Positions 1 to 8,088 of a DNA stretch of 64,000 nt are shown here, piece after piece. This DNA is from a virus, in IMG/VR virus record IMGVR_UViG_3300006925_000010, positions 1-64,000 of that record. One strand, written 5' to 3'. The notes under the pieces are model-generated. The model was given only the letters and a program-made list of their open reading frames with translations, was not told the DNA's origin and made no database searches. The stretch's first letter is position 1, and every line of letters begins with the position of its first letter. Position numbers and translations under genes: made by a program.

Positions 1-2127
1 TAACATTGCTATGCCCTTGCCAAACTCGGACCACTCCATATCTCTAAATGTATCAAATGCGTCAGAAACTCCCATCATTGCAATACCAACGCCTGCGGCG
101 GCTACACCAAATGCGGCCATTCCTACAGCACCCGCTCCAAATTTACCGCCTGTCTTAAGTGCTTTGGTGCCTGTATCACCGCCACCAAACAGTTTACTAG
201 TTAATTTTGATCCTAAACTTTGAACTGGGCCTTTTATTGCACCTGCAAACAATCCTGCAAATGCAGATTTAACCGACTTGTATGCGGCGGCTATTAGGAA
301 TGCATTTACAATAGTGCCAGACATGTCAAATACTTCTGCTTTTTTGCCAGTGGCTGGATCTGTCTCAGTATCTGTGTCAACTAAAATGTTTGTGAAAAAG
401 CCTAATACTGATGCCATAGTGTCTAACAACCCAATCACAACTTTAAAAGAAGTAATCCAACTGTCTATTGTGTCTCTAAATTTATCTTCATTGAAACCGT
501 TAATCCACTTAACTAATTCATCTGTTAGGTATGTGATATATGGTGTCAGTTTTTCACTGATTATTGTACTAACTTCGCCTATTTTACTTGATCCGTCTTC
601 GGCTTTCGCAAACAGGTCAGTGAATGCATCAGTGACCTTTCGCAGTTGATCATTTAAGATAGCAAATACTCCACTTTGCTCCCTGTTGAGAACTCTTCTT
701 CCTTTTTCATCTGTCTTTATTGTCTTACCGTCTTCTTCTAGTGCGTAAGTGACGTTGCTGAACCCGTCCATTATCTGAGATAACGGAGTTCCAAACGCGG
801 CGAGAACATTAGTAACAGAACCTGCTATACTGGCGTTAAGTTTATTGAATGCATTATTTACTGTGGCAGAGGCTTTTGCTAATTCGTTAACATCTGTGGC
901 GGCGGTGCCTGCTTGACTTACTTGTCCAATTGCCAATCCAAACTCCTGCCCTAATGCACCCATGTTTTCTACAATGGCTTTCATTTCAAGTTTCTGATTA
1001 GCATCGAGACCTTTTATAGCCGCCATTGCTGTGGCTGGGAAGGCTTTGATCATTTCTTCAGCCTCTTCATAACGTCCTTGTTCTTTCAGGGCATTAATCT
1101 TGACAATATCCCCAACTAGCTCAGTTCCATTTTGACCATCTATTAACTGTAGTATTTTATTTAATTCTGGGCCGGCATCTGTTCTAAATGCAACTGTTTC
1201 CAACATAGCATTTTGTATAGCATTGTTAACACCTTGCGAAAAGCCTGAGGCTCCAAGTTCTGAACCCATCGCCTTAAACGAATTGACAAAGTCTTGACTT
1301 CCGGCTCCCATGCCTTGTAATAACAAGGACACAGAAGCATTGTCTGTTAGTGTGGTTCTAGTAGCGCCTCTGATTTCATCAATACTTTTACCTAATATTG
1401 CTGTGGCTTTAAGTTGCATTTCATACAACTGTGCAGATTGCTTTGTTTGTTTCATAGCATCTATTTGCTGTAAAACACCAACTTGTCTAAGTATGTCTAA
1501 ATCTTCATTTAATAACGCACCTAGTTCTCTGAGTTCTAACCCGAATGCCGAACCTGCACCAGTTAATTTCTGAACTTCACTGGTCATCGCAATGAAATTC
1601 GATCTACCTGAAACAGCAATAATACCTGCGGCTTCATCAAATGTTTGTGATACTTCTTCAGCACTATAACCCAGCATCTGGAAGGAAGCCGCAAAGTTGG
1701 CGGCATTGCTAAAACCACCTCCGCCTAAGTCTAAACTTGTTCCGCCCCTAGAATCTTGTAAACTGGCGCCTACACCTCTAATGGCTTTGCCCATTGTTAA
1801 CAAAGCACCTGCGAACAGCGTCAATGATGCACCGGCAAATTTTAATGCTTTGGTAAACACCGTTGTTGACTCACCGATAGCCAGACCGCCTGCGCCACCG
1901 CCTGAATCTAAGCCTTGAATTGCCTTGATTAGGTCTTTATCGCCTTGAGCATCAGTTTTATTTCCCTCAGCAGTATTTTCGCTGAGTTTTTTCATCATCT
2001 CTTTTTGTTTATCAGTTGCGCCTACAAGATTATCTATAGCGTCTTTCATATCGGACAAGGTGCTTTCAGTTGCCCAAGCCGGGGCATTAAATCGTTGTCC
2101 GTCTAATTGAATGTCTATATCAGCCAT
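1..2127 (-). CDS. Tail tape measure protein, partial (3' end outside window)
   Basis: An open frame of 709 codons on the minus strand begins MADIDIQLDG at 2127 and runs off the left edge without a stop. It is rich in Ala and Gly and has long predicted helices plus hydrophobic stretches near residues 90-115 and in the last 120 visible residues (for example AGAVGMAAFGVAAAG), as expected of a myovirus tape measure, which sets tail length inside the tube. T4 gp29 is 590 aa, so this protein is longer. The neighbouring divergent gene is gp26/gp51, whose T4 counterparts map close to gene 29; this supports the call. A minus-strand late octamer lies 68 nt upstream. The exact family is inferred from composition, size and position rather than a signature motif. 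Confidence 0.7.
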   Translation of the reverse strand, partial: MADIDIQLDGQRFNAPAWATESTLSDMKDAIDNLVGATDKQKEMMKKLSENTAEGNKTDAQGDKDLIKAIQGLDSGGGAGGLAIGESTTVFTKALKFAGASLTLFAGALLTMGKAIRGVGASLQDSRGGTSLDLGGGGFSNAANFAASFQMLGYSAEEVSQTFDEAAGIIAVSGRSNFIAMTSEVQKLTGAGSAFGLELRELGALLNEDLDILRQVGVLQQIDAMKQTKQSAQLYEMQLKATAILGKSIDEIRGATRTTLTDNASVSLLLQGMGAGSQDFVNSFKAMGSELGASGFSQGVNNAIQNAMLETVAFRTDAGPELNKILQLIDGQNGTELVGDIVKINALKEQGRYEEAEEMIKAFPATAMAAIKGLDANQKLEMKAIVENMGALGQEFGLAIGQVSQAGTAATDVNELAKASATVNNAFNKLNASIAGSVTNVLAAFGTPLSQIMDGFSNVTYALEEDGKTIKTDEKGRRVLNREQSGVFAILNDQLRKVTDAFTDLFAKAEDGSSKIGEVSTIISEKLTPYITYLTDELVKWINGFNEDKFRDTIDSWITSFKVVIGLLDTMASVLGFFTNILVDTDTETDPATGKKAEVFDMSGTIVNAFLIAAAYKSVKSAFAGLFAGAIKGPVQSLGSKLTSKLFGGGDTGTKALKTGGKFGAGAVGMAAFGVAAAGVGIAMMGVSDAFDTFRDMEWSEFGKGIAML

Positions 2128-2155
2128 AATATGTATAAAGTACCATTTTAATGAT

Positions 2156-2163
2156 GATAAATA
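2156..2163 (+). promoter_or_regulatory. Late promoter octamer GATAAATA for gp26/gp51
   Basis: GATAAATA matches the T4 late consensus TATAAATA at seven of eight positions and lies 64 nt upstream of the gp26 start. The same variant is found before other structural genes here, which makes chance less likely. Only 31 bp separate it from an octamer on the opposite strand. Confidence 0.7.
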
Positions 2164-2194
2164 CTTTGTGGTTAAGTTAGTATCATCTTTATAC

Positions 2195-2202
2195 TATTTA
2201 TC
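2195..2202 (-). promoter_or_regulatory. Late promoter octamer GATAAATA for the tape measure gene
   Basis: The minus strand reads GATAAATA here, 68 nt upstream of the tape measure start codon. With the plus-strand octamer at 2156-2163 it forms a divergent pair in which each transcript starts on the far side of the other promoter, so the two RNAs would overlap at their 5' ends by some tens of nucleotides. Confidence 0.65.
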
Positions 2203-2226
2203 CTTTTTATTAACTGGAGTTTTAAT

Positions 2227-3087
2227 ATGGCAAATAAGAAAAGTAATAGCCCTTTAGCAGGGTTCTACAGAGCGCCTAAGATGTATACGCAAATACCTAC
2301 CGGTGGAAAATACTATGATGAGAAAATCATCGATTGGCCAACAACTGACGAATTGCCTGTTTTTCCTATGACTGCAAAAGACGAAATGATTATGAAGAAT
2401 CCTGATGCTTTGCTGAACGGTGAAGCAGTTGCACAGATTCTAAGTAGTTGTGTTCCTTGCATCAAAGCGCCAAGAAAAATGGTAAGCAACGATGTTGACA
2501 CATTGTTAATTGCTATCCAAGGTGCTACTTACGGCGATGAAATCAAAGTAACTGCAAACTGCCCTAAGTGTGAGCATGAGAATACTGGTGAAGCCAGTGT
2601 AGAAGATTGCTTAGATAGAATGGCAGTTGTTTCAGAGAATTATACATTCGAAACAACCCAAGGCCTATCAATTGATGTTAAGCCGTTCTTGTATGAAAAC
2701 ACAATACAAGCCGGTCTTGCTAATTTTAAATCAACAAGAAGTTTACAAGCACTACAAAAAGTAGAAGACGAAGAAGCTCAATTAAAAGCATTCAACGAAA
2801 ACTTTATGACTATTGCCGGTCTGAACTTTCAACTTGTAGTAGATAGTGTAAACAGCATCAGTGGAACTTCGCCCGACGGTGAAGCCTTTCTTGTTACCGA
2901 TGAAGAGAGTATTCAAGAATTCTTAGAAAACTGTGAGGCTTCTATAGGCACAGCAATCGAAGAAAAGATTGGAGAAATTAATAAAATAGGAATCAATAAA
3001 AAGTTTAGTTTACAATGTGAGGAATGCGAAGAAGTTTACGAGACTGAAATTGCATTTGATCCTGTAAATTTTTCCACGGCTTCTTAG
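2227..3087 (+). CDS. 26: Baseplate hub protein gp26 (T4_baseplate family)
   Basis: The protein contains the gp26-type block with PTGGKYY, PMTAKDE, NPDALLNGEA and SCVP near residues 22-80, typical of T4-like gp26. Two CXXC pairs, C112/C115 (CPKC) and C264/C267 (CEEC), probably bind a zinc ion. It is longer (286 aa) than T4 gp26 (208 aa). gp26 takes part in baseplate hub assembly; the pairing with gp51 next to the tape measure gene resembles the tape-measure chaperone pairs (lambda gpG/gpGT type), which is an inference. The gene has a late octamer 64 nt upstream and a GGAG ribosome site. Its 3' end carries a slippery heptamer that opens the gp51 frame. Confidence 0.88.
   Translation: MANKKSNSPLAGFYRAPKMYTQIPTGGKYYDEKIIDWPTTDELPVFPMTAKDEMIMKNPDALLNGEAVAQILSSCVPCIKAPRKMVSNDVDTLLIAIQGATYGDEIKVTANCPKCEHENTGEASVEDCLDRMAVVSENYTFETTQGLSIDVKPFLYENTIQAGLANFKSTRSLQALQKVEDEEAQLKAFNENFMTIAGLNFQLVVDSVNSISGTSPDGEAFLVTDEESIQEFLENCEASIGTAIEEKIGEINKIGINKKFSLQCEECEEVYETEIAFDPVNFSTAS
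3066..3072 (+). promoter_or_regulatory. Programmed -1 frameshift site, A AAT TTT
   Basis: In the gp26 frame the bases read GTA AAT TTT TCC. A AAT TTT fits the X XXY YYZ rule for tandem -1 slippage. The -1 frame opens only after a TGA at 3057-3059 and the zero-frame stop is at 3085-3087, so the heptamer sits inside the short window where a shift is productive. No convincing downstream stimulatory hairpin was found by eye. Confidence 0.7.
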
Positions 3088-3305
3088 CAAACGCAAAACC
3101 AGAGGCTATTCTTGAGTTAATTAACAGACTCCGCAAAGAAGCCGATATCCTAGAAAAAAGCCTAATAGAAATCGCAGTATATAGTGGTGGCAGTATTTCT
3201 TGGCTAGAAACTCAGATGATGTCTTTATCAGAAAGAGCAATCGCAGTAGAAGTAATTAACAAGTACAACAAAATCAAGTCTGGCAATCTCACAGACGAAT
3301 TTTAA
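3072..3305 (+). CDS. 51: gp51-like baseplate hub assembly segment, made as gp26-gp51 frameshift fusion
   Basis: After a -1 slip at 3066-3072 the frame continues for 77 codons from TTC at 3072 to TAA at 3303. The product would extend gp26 with FHGFLANAKPEAILELINRL and then a helical region containing SISWLETQMMSLSERA, ending NLTDEF. There is no ATG, GTG or TTG in this frame between the upstream TGA (3057) and the internal ATG pair in the middle of the conserved segment, so independent initiation would lose half the domain. T4 has separate genes 26 and 51 in this order; gp51 is a hub assembly factor. The call to gp51 rests on position, length and helical character. The fusion is an inference from frame and slippery site. 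Confidence 0.65.
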   Translation, partial: FHGFLANAKPEAILELINRLRKEADILEKSLIEIAVYSGGSISWLETQMMSLSERAIAVEVINKYNKIKSGNLTDEF

Positions 3306-3325
3306 TAGATAATCCTAACAATAGT

Positions 3326-3346
3326 AAGAGACACTTCGTGTCTTTT
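3326..3346 (+). terminator. Rho-independent terminator-like hairpin after gp26/gp51
   Basis: AAGAGACAC, loop TTC, GTGTCTTTT forms a nine-pair stem (one G-U) starting 21 nt after the gp51 stop. The U-run forms part of the 3' arm. A second, competing structure pairs 3344-3351 with 3389-3396 and is followed by six T; the two share bases 3344-3346, so only one can form fully. Confidence 0.6.
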
Positions 3347-3866
3347 CAATCTACATTCGTTCGTTCGTTTCACTCACCTCACTCACTTGATTGAAACTTT
3401 TTTAAAAAGTAATTATTAAGTAACATCGATTTCATGCAGATATCGAGGTCATATGAAGCCTACCTAAGTGGCTCCATATAAAAAATCGACCTCATGCGAG
3501 TATGCGTCGGACGTAAACGAAGACAGGTATTTATGTTTTGCACTTTGTTTGGCTCTGACCTTACCACACCTGTGTCGATTTTTAATTCCAACTCGCTTCA
3601 AGATGGAAATACAAAGTATTGCAATAACTTTTCAACTATTTAGACTTAACAAATGTTTCTTACCATTGGGTAGACATTTTAGCATCCGGCATCACCGGGT
3701 AGTGTTAAGAATCGCATAACAACCAATGCATAGGCTTACCATCTCACATCAGAATGGATTTCGCAACGGAATAATAGTTGGCCCGTCAACCGTGTGTGTT
3801 GTTTGTATGTTTTAAGAGTTAGACTTTGTGTCTGAGAATGCCATGTTTGTATTGTTCAACTAATAG
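3347..3866. other. 560-bp convergent intergenic region with strong hairpin, no convincing gene
   Basis: This is the only long stretch without a supported gene; it lies between the ends of gp26/gp51 (plus) and the GIY-YIG gene (minus). It holds three TTCG units at 3357-3368, a 15-nt palindrome at 3396-3410, and a strong hairpin at 3445-3493: outer stem GAGGTC/GACCTC, inner stem ATATGAAGCC/GGCTCCATAT with one mismatch, loop TACCTAAGT and an A-rich bulge. A degenerate direct repeat starts at ATCGATTTCATGC (3426) and ATCGACCTCATGC (3485). The longest open frame (3468-3719) has no ribosome site and an unphage-like Cys/Leu/His-rich sequence. A non-coding RNA or decayed insert is possible. Confidence 0.45.
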
Positions 3867-4289
3867 TTATCGGTCTTTCAATCCTTCACGTAAGATTTTT
3901 GAACCACCTACTCTAACATTGATAATACCATTGTAGTAATCGTCTGTAAGGAGCACTTTTCTATCAAATTGCTCTTTTGCTTCTAAGTAACTTGCAACAC
4001 CTCGGCTGGGGCAATAATGCAAAATTTCTCTTGTAAATTGATCTTCTCCTAGCTCTAAGACATCTGCATTTAGATGATCAGAACTGCCCCAATAGGTTTT
4101 CCAGTCACTTTCTTTGTAACCTCGTCTTTTATTTTTTTTGCCTTTTAAGGGAGGCTTGGTAGTTTTGAACTTAGCAAGTTTCTTACCAACGTACATCATG
4201 CCGTTTTGCTTGTTTGTGATTAGGTATACAAATGCTTCACAATCCTCTGGAAGTGTTTCTACTGTTTTACCGTTAAAAGTCCATTGCAT
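3867..4289 (-). CDS. GIY-YIG-type nuclease-like protein
   Basis: The N-terminal half carries a GIY-YIG signature in the form FVYLITN followed by MYVGKK (about residues 20-38), then PPLKGKK, a basic patch, and SDWKTYWGSS near residues 60-70. A conserved Glu in SYLEAKEQ (about residue 103) fits the catalytic glutamate. Small proteins of this layout are widespread in T4-like phages near gp46 and are usually annotated as Seg-like or putative endonucleases. It follows gp46 with a two-base gap, so it is the last gene of the recombination operon. It could be a free-standing homing nuclease or a fixed DNA-processing enzyme; the operon position favours the latter. Confidence 0.75.
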   Translation of the reverse strand: MQWTFNGKTVETLPEDCEAFVYLITNKQNGMMYVGKKLAKFKTTKPPLKGKKNKRRGYKESDWKTYWGSSDHLNADVLELGEDQFTREILHYCPSRGVASYLEAKEQFDRKVLLTDDYYNGIINVRVGGSKILREGLKDR

Positions 4290-4291
4290 AG

Positions 4292-6058
4292 TTATGTAAG
4301 ATATTCCGTGTCAGTGTTGTAAGCAGTAAATCCGCCTTCCTTAACTACTGTTAGAACATTATTTACACGGCCTACTAGTTCTTCCTTATGAGAAATGAGT
4401 AGAATGTTTTTGCCTTGCTCTCTATTCATCTTTTTTAGTATTGCTAGAGCGTTCTCTACGCCTGTTGTGTCCATTCCGCTGTCAATAAGCTCATCTACAC
4501 ACATCAAGTTCATAGGATGATTAAGACTTTCAAAAATATCTCTAAATGCCCATGATAGTCCTAATATAAGTCTGTTACGTTCACCTCTACTTAAATTATC
4601 AAAGTCTAAGTCTCTGCCGTATTCTGTTATCTCAACACCTAGATCACTTGCAAACTTAACATCATGAGGTAAGCCTAGTTTATCTAAGTAATATGCAAGT
4701 CTATGATTTAGATATGCAATGTTTTGATCAATAATTCTCTTACGAATAAAACTGTCTTTGCTTGTGAGCAACTTGTATAAGAAATCTTGATGATCTTTTA
4801 GTAATGTTAATTCGTTAATAGTTTCAAAGTCAACTTCTTGCAATCCTGTTTCTTGCAGAGTATGTACTTGCTCATCGTAAGGATTAACGTCCTCTGTCTT
4901 TTCTTTTAACTGAGACGCTAGTGTTTCTAGATTATGCTTATGCTCTAATGCACTTTCTAAGTCGTGATAAAATGTGTCTTCTATACCTGGTATTGTCCCA
5001 ACTTCATTGAGAGCCAATTCTAAGTCAACAATGCGTTGTTCTATCTCTTCTTTGTATCTTACTTCTTCAGCAAGTTTATCTTCTAAGTCTTTTGTGTATT
5101 CTTCGTGAGTATCTAGGTGTGCAGTACTTTGTTCACATGCAGGACAAACGCCCTCCTTTGCCTTTTGCACATTCCCTTCTAGTTCTTCTATTTTGGTTAT
5201 GCTTCTATTAAGCGATGTAACAGATCTAGTATGGTCTGTTTTTAATGCTGTAGCAGTTGCAGATTGCTCGGCAATAAGCGAGTTATCTTTGTGTCTTCTT
5301 ATCTCTACATCTATGTCCATTTCCATTAGTGTACTAATTGATTCGGTCATATTTTCAATTTTTTCTGTGTGAGTTTTATGCCAGGCCTTGCCTCGCATTG
5401 TAATCTCTTGTATATTTTTCTGTATACGTTTGTTACTAGCCTCTGTGGCATTAATTTTAATTTCTTCTTCTTTAATCTTATCCCTACTATCTTTAACTAG
5501 TTCTTTGAGTACTTCTGCCTTCTCACTAAGTTCGGTAATGCCTAACAACTGCTCAATCATTGCACGTTGGTCGTTATTCTTCATACCAAGGAAAGGTTCT
5601 GTATAGGTGTTTAGAGCAATTAAATGCTTGAACATTAAGTGCGGGAAGCCAATAATTTTCTCTATTTCTTTTTGTGTTTCTCTACTATCACCTTGCTGTT
5701 CTTGGTCTTCTTTTTCAGTACCGTTAATAAACAACTTTAAGGTATTAGGACGCCTGGCCCTTTCAATCCTATAGTCTATGCCCTTAATCTCAAAGTCCAC
5801 AGTAACAATCATGCCTTTACCGTTTGTTTTGTTAATTAAGTTATCTCGTCTAATATTTGTTAATGCTTCACCGTACAATGCATAACTTAATGCATTAATA
5901 ATAGTAGTCTTGCCTGTGCCATTCCTACTACCATCGCCGCCCATGTCTAAGTTATGACCTAGTACCAAGGTCAAATTAACATTATCAAAATTTACTGCTT
6001 GAGTTTGAGCACCAACGCTCATGAAATTCTTTGCAGATACATTTTTAATCTTTAGCAT
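4292..6058 (-). CDS. 46: Recombination endonuclease subunit gp46 (SbcC/Rad50-like ATPase)
   Basis: This is the ATPase half of the Mre11/Rad50-type complex that resects DNA ends for recombination-dependent replication. A Walker A motif GTGKTT has its lysine at residue 50. Long coiled-coil arms flank a zinc hook CPAC (C305/C308). The ABC signature LSRGERNRL is near residue 485, followed by Walker B MCVDELID and a switch histidine in LLISHKEE. Length 588 aa is close to T4 gp46 (560 aa). Three bases separate it from gp47 upstream, consistent with a coupled subunit pair. Complete and ordinary. Confidence 0.96.
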   Translation of the reverse strand: MLKIKNVSAKNFMSVGAQTQAVNFDNVNLTLVLGHNLDMGGDGSRNGTGKTTIINALSYALYGEALTNIRRDNLINKTNGKGMIVTVDFEIKGIDYRIERARRPNTLKLFINGTEKEDQEQQGDSRETQKEIEKIIGFPHLMFKHLIALNTYTEPFLGMKNNDQRAMIEQLLGITELSEKAEVLKELVKDSRDKIKEEEIKINATEASNKRIQKNIQEITMRGKAWHKTHTEKIENMTESISTLMEMDIDVEIRRHKDNSLIAEQSATATALKTDHTRSVTSLNRSITKIEELEGNVQKAKEGVCPACEQSTAHLDTHEEYTKDLEDKLAEEVRYKEEIEQRIVDLELALNEVGTIPGIEDTFYHDLESALEHKHNLETLASQLKEKTEDVNPYDEQVHTLQETGLQEVDFETINELTLLKDHQDFLYKLLTSKDSFIRKRIIDQNIAYLNHRLAYYLDKLGLPHDVKFASDLGVEITEYGRDLDFDNLSRGERNRLILGLSWAFRDIFESLNHPMNLMCVDELIDSGMDTTGVENALAILKKMNREQGKNILLISHKEELVGRVNNVLTVVKEGGFTAYNTDTEYLT

Positions 6059-6061
6059 AGT

Positions 6062-7078
6062 TTAAGTTTCTATTCCGTTATAGATATCAATAAGTCGTTG
6101 CCTATCAATTGTTGTAGAGTCAATGGTTTCTAATTGTGTAATAACAATTTGATCCACACTTTCAAATTTAATCTCGCCGCCTTCGTATGCTTCTTCCTCT
6201 TCTTTGATTGGTATGAGTTGAAGCTCTCTAACATTATACTGCTCTGCAAACTTTTCTCTAATAAAGTTTGCTTCTTCGTATGAAATGCTAATGTCTAGTT
6301 TTACTCTCGCATAAGTATATTCGTCTAATAGAGACTCATGCTGATCAAGTAACTCTTTGAGTGTAAAAGATTTATACTTAGGACATTCTAGCCAGTTTAC
6401 ATATTGAGGTTCTTTGCCCCACTCTAAAAACATAGCACCACGATCAACATCGCCTACATCGGCATAGTTATGTGGGAAAGCATTACCGATGTAATGTATA
6501 TTATTCTTATATTGTCTTTTATGAAAGTGTCCGCTAAACACATAATCAGGTTTTGATAGCATCTTATCATTTATGCCACCGTGGTCTGGCATTTCTACTA
6601 ATGCATTCATCTTAAAGTATGGTAACTCCAAGTGTGCAAACATGTACTTACATTCCATATTAGCAACTTGTTTATATTCGTCGCCACATAACCAAGGAAT
6701 AATTGCAACATCGCCTTCAAGAAAATGTTCATCAATCATCACAATGTTTGGTAAGTCTCTAGCAAACTCGATGCTGTTTAGATCACGTTTTTCTCTGTAG
6801 TATAAATCGTGGTTACCTAATATAACATAAACTTTTTCAAATGCATCATTTAACTTTTTTAAGTCTCTGATACTTTGATTCATAGTTGCAATGTTTACAC
6901 TTGCTCTATGATGATGCCAGTCACCTAGGAAAATACATGTTTCTGCATTTCTGGCTTTTGCTTCTGCAATAAACCAGTCTATAAATCTTTCACAGTCACT
7001 TAAATGTAATCTACTATTTTGTTTTAAGCCGTAGTGAATATCCGTAAAACACGCGGCGTTCTTAAAAAGTTGAGACAT
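6062..7078 (-). CDS. 47: Recombination endonuclease subunit gp47 (SbcD/Mre11-like nuclease)
   Basis: A calcineurin-like metallophosphoesterase with motifs in order: DIHYG (D13, H15), GDWHHH (D53), GNHD (N89-D91), and a GHFHKR metal-binding motif near residue 160. It is the nuclease partner of gp46 and works at DNA ends and forks. T4 gp47 is 339 aa; this protein is 338 aa. It lies between gp55 and gp46 with three-base gaps on both sides, so the three are one transcriptional unit. Confidence 0.96.
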   Translation of the reverse strand: MSQLFKNAACFTDIHYGLKQNSRLHLSDCERFIDWFIAEAKARNAETCIFLGDWHHHRASVNIATMNQSIRDLKKLNDAFEKVYVILGNHDLYYREKRDLNSIEFARDLPNIVMIDEHFLEGDVAIIPWLCGDEYKQVANMECKYMFAHLELPYFKMNALVEMPDHGGINDKMLSKPDYVFSGHFHKRQYKNNIHYIGNAFPHNYADVGDVDRGAMFLEWGKEPQYVNWLECPKYKSFTLKELLDQHESLLDEYTYARVKLDISISYEEANFIREKFAEQYNVRELQLIPIKEEEEAYEGGEIKFESVDQIVITQLETIDSTTIDRQRLIDIYNGIET

Positions 7079-7081
7079 AAA

Positions 7082-7954
7082 TTATTCAAAGGCTCCTTCA
7101 TCGCTTTTGCCGGATTCAATTGATTCACGAAGTATTCTCATTTCATCTTCGTGTTTTATTTGTCTACTATAACTTGGTAAGTGTCCTGTGTCAATCAAAA
7201 TATCATCCCTAATGCTTTGATTACGTTTCTCTAAGTTTAATACTCTTGTAAAACTGTTAATAACTGCCGCAGTATAATATGCAAAAGGATTATCTGACTT
7301 TGCTTCATTGAACTGTAGGCCCACTTGGCTAAGTTGAACTAATGCTTGTCCACGCATTTCGTCTACATAAGTGTACCCACGCCAGTTTGCTCTGTGACTA
7401 AATCTCTCTACAAGTTTTAAAAACATTGTGCCTAGTTTGTTTGTGATTCTACCTACACCAGGATTAAATTCTCCATTACTTAGACTGCCTTCCCAGTGAC
7501 TTCTTGCTACTTCTTTAAGTTCACCGTTTTGAAATGCATAATGTTTGAATGGAGGAAAGTTTACTTTTGCTTTTGTTTCTGCTTCGTTCCTAGGATTCTT
7601 TTTCCTGCCTGGCTCTAATGGAATATGATCCATACACATAACTCTAAAAGTTACGTCTTCATCTGAAATGGTGTCCAAGTCAACTGCAAATTCTTTTTGC
7701 TTAGGCTTATTTCTGTAGTCTCCTGTGCCGTGCTCTATCATTGCAACTGCATACGCTTCACTTTGTATCCTTGATGCTTGATTTTGTTTTGCTTCGAGAA
7801 TGGTCTTTTTATTAATACTTTTGACATCGTTTAGTATAATGTCGTTTTGAAAGTATTTCTCATCAGATAGCCAGCAAAAACTCATTTTACTTTTGTGTAT
7901 CTCTTTGAGAATATCTTTGTTGTTGAGGTAATTAACCTTCTTAGGTGCCGCCAT
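7082..7954 (-). CDS. 55: Late-transcription sigma factor gp55, long form
   Basis: gp55 directs host RNA polymerase to late promoters of the TATAAATA type. The first residues (NYLNNKDILKEI) match the N-terminus of T4 gp55 (NYVNNKELLQAI). The conserved core lies near residues 175-255, with FLKLVERFSHR, YVDEMRGQAL and NPFAYYTAAVINSFTRVL. T4 gp55 is 185 aa; here the two conserved parts are separated by an extra segment of roughly 120 residues (about 35-160) that I do not recognise. The presence of many (G/T)ATAAATA sites in the window fits its function. The gene has a GGAG ribosome site and a sigma70-like promoter, as expected for a gene expressed before late genes. Confidence 0.93.
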   Translation of the reverse strand: MAAPKKVNYLNNKDILKEIHKSKMSFCWLSDEKYFQNDIILNDVKSINKKTILEAKQNQASRIQSEAYAVAMIEHGTGDYRNKPKQKEFAVDLDTISDEDVTFRVMCMDHIPLEPGRKKNPRNEAETKAKVNFPPFKHYAFQNGELKEVARSHWEGSLSNGEFNPGVGRITNKLGTMFLKLVERFSHRANWRGYTYVDEMRGQALVQLSQVGLQFNEAKSDNPFAYYTAAVINSFTRVLNLEKRNQSIRDDILIDTGHLPSYSRQIKHEDEMRILRESIESGKSDEGAFE

Positions 7955-7985
7955 GTGTTCTCCAAAATTACGAATTTAAACAGTT

Positions 7986-8013
7986 ATTATACATTATACT
8001 TAACAAAAGTCAA
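7986..8013 (-). promoter_or_regulatory. Sigma70-like promoter for gp55-gp47-gp46 operon
   Basis: On the minus strand -35 TTGACT (8013-8008) and a perfect -10 TATAAT (7991-7986) are separated by 16 bp. The start point would be near 7979, about 25 nt before the gp55 start. A second TATAAT at 7998-7993 is too close to the -35. This is the type of promoter read by unmodified host polymerase, in contrast to the late octamers elsewhere. Confidence 0.7.
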
Positions 8014-8062
8014 GAAGAATTTGCATTATTCGTGAAAAATTATAACAGTACTTAATAATGTT

Positions 8063-8070
8063 GATAAATA
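8063..8070 (+). promoter_or_regulatory. Late promoter octamer GATAAATA for the baseplate operon
   Basis: The octamer lies 26 nt before the start of the gp48-like gene and is followed by a TAGGAG ribosome site. It is divergent from the sigma70-like gp55 promoter. Confidence 0.75.
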
Positions 8071-8088
8071 CTACTATAGGAGAAATAT

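Noticed and set aside
3357-3397. Short TTCG and CACTCAC repeats, considered as CRISPR or attachment site
   Set aside because: Units are too short and not separated by spacers; no integrase gene is in the window.
3468-3719. 83-aa open frame in the intergenic region
   Set aside because: No ribosome site, Cys/His/Leu-rich product unlike phage proteins, and it starts inside the hairpin at 3445-3493.
3720-3866. Possible tRNA or T-loop-like sequence before the GIY-YIG gene
   Set aside because: No acceptor stem, anticodon arm or GTTC-A-A type loop could be paired by eye.
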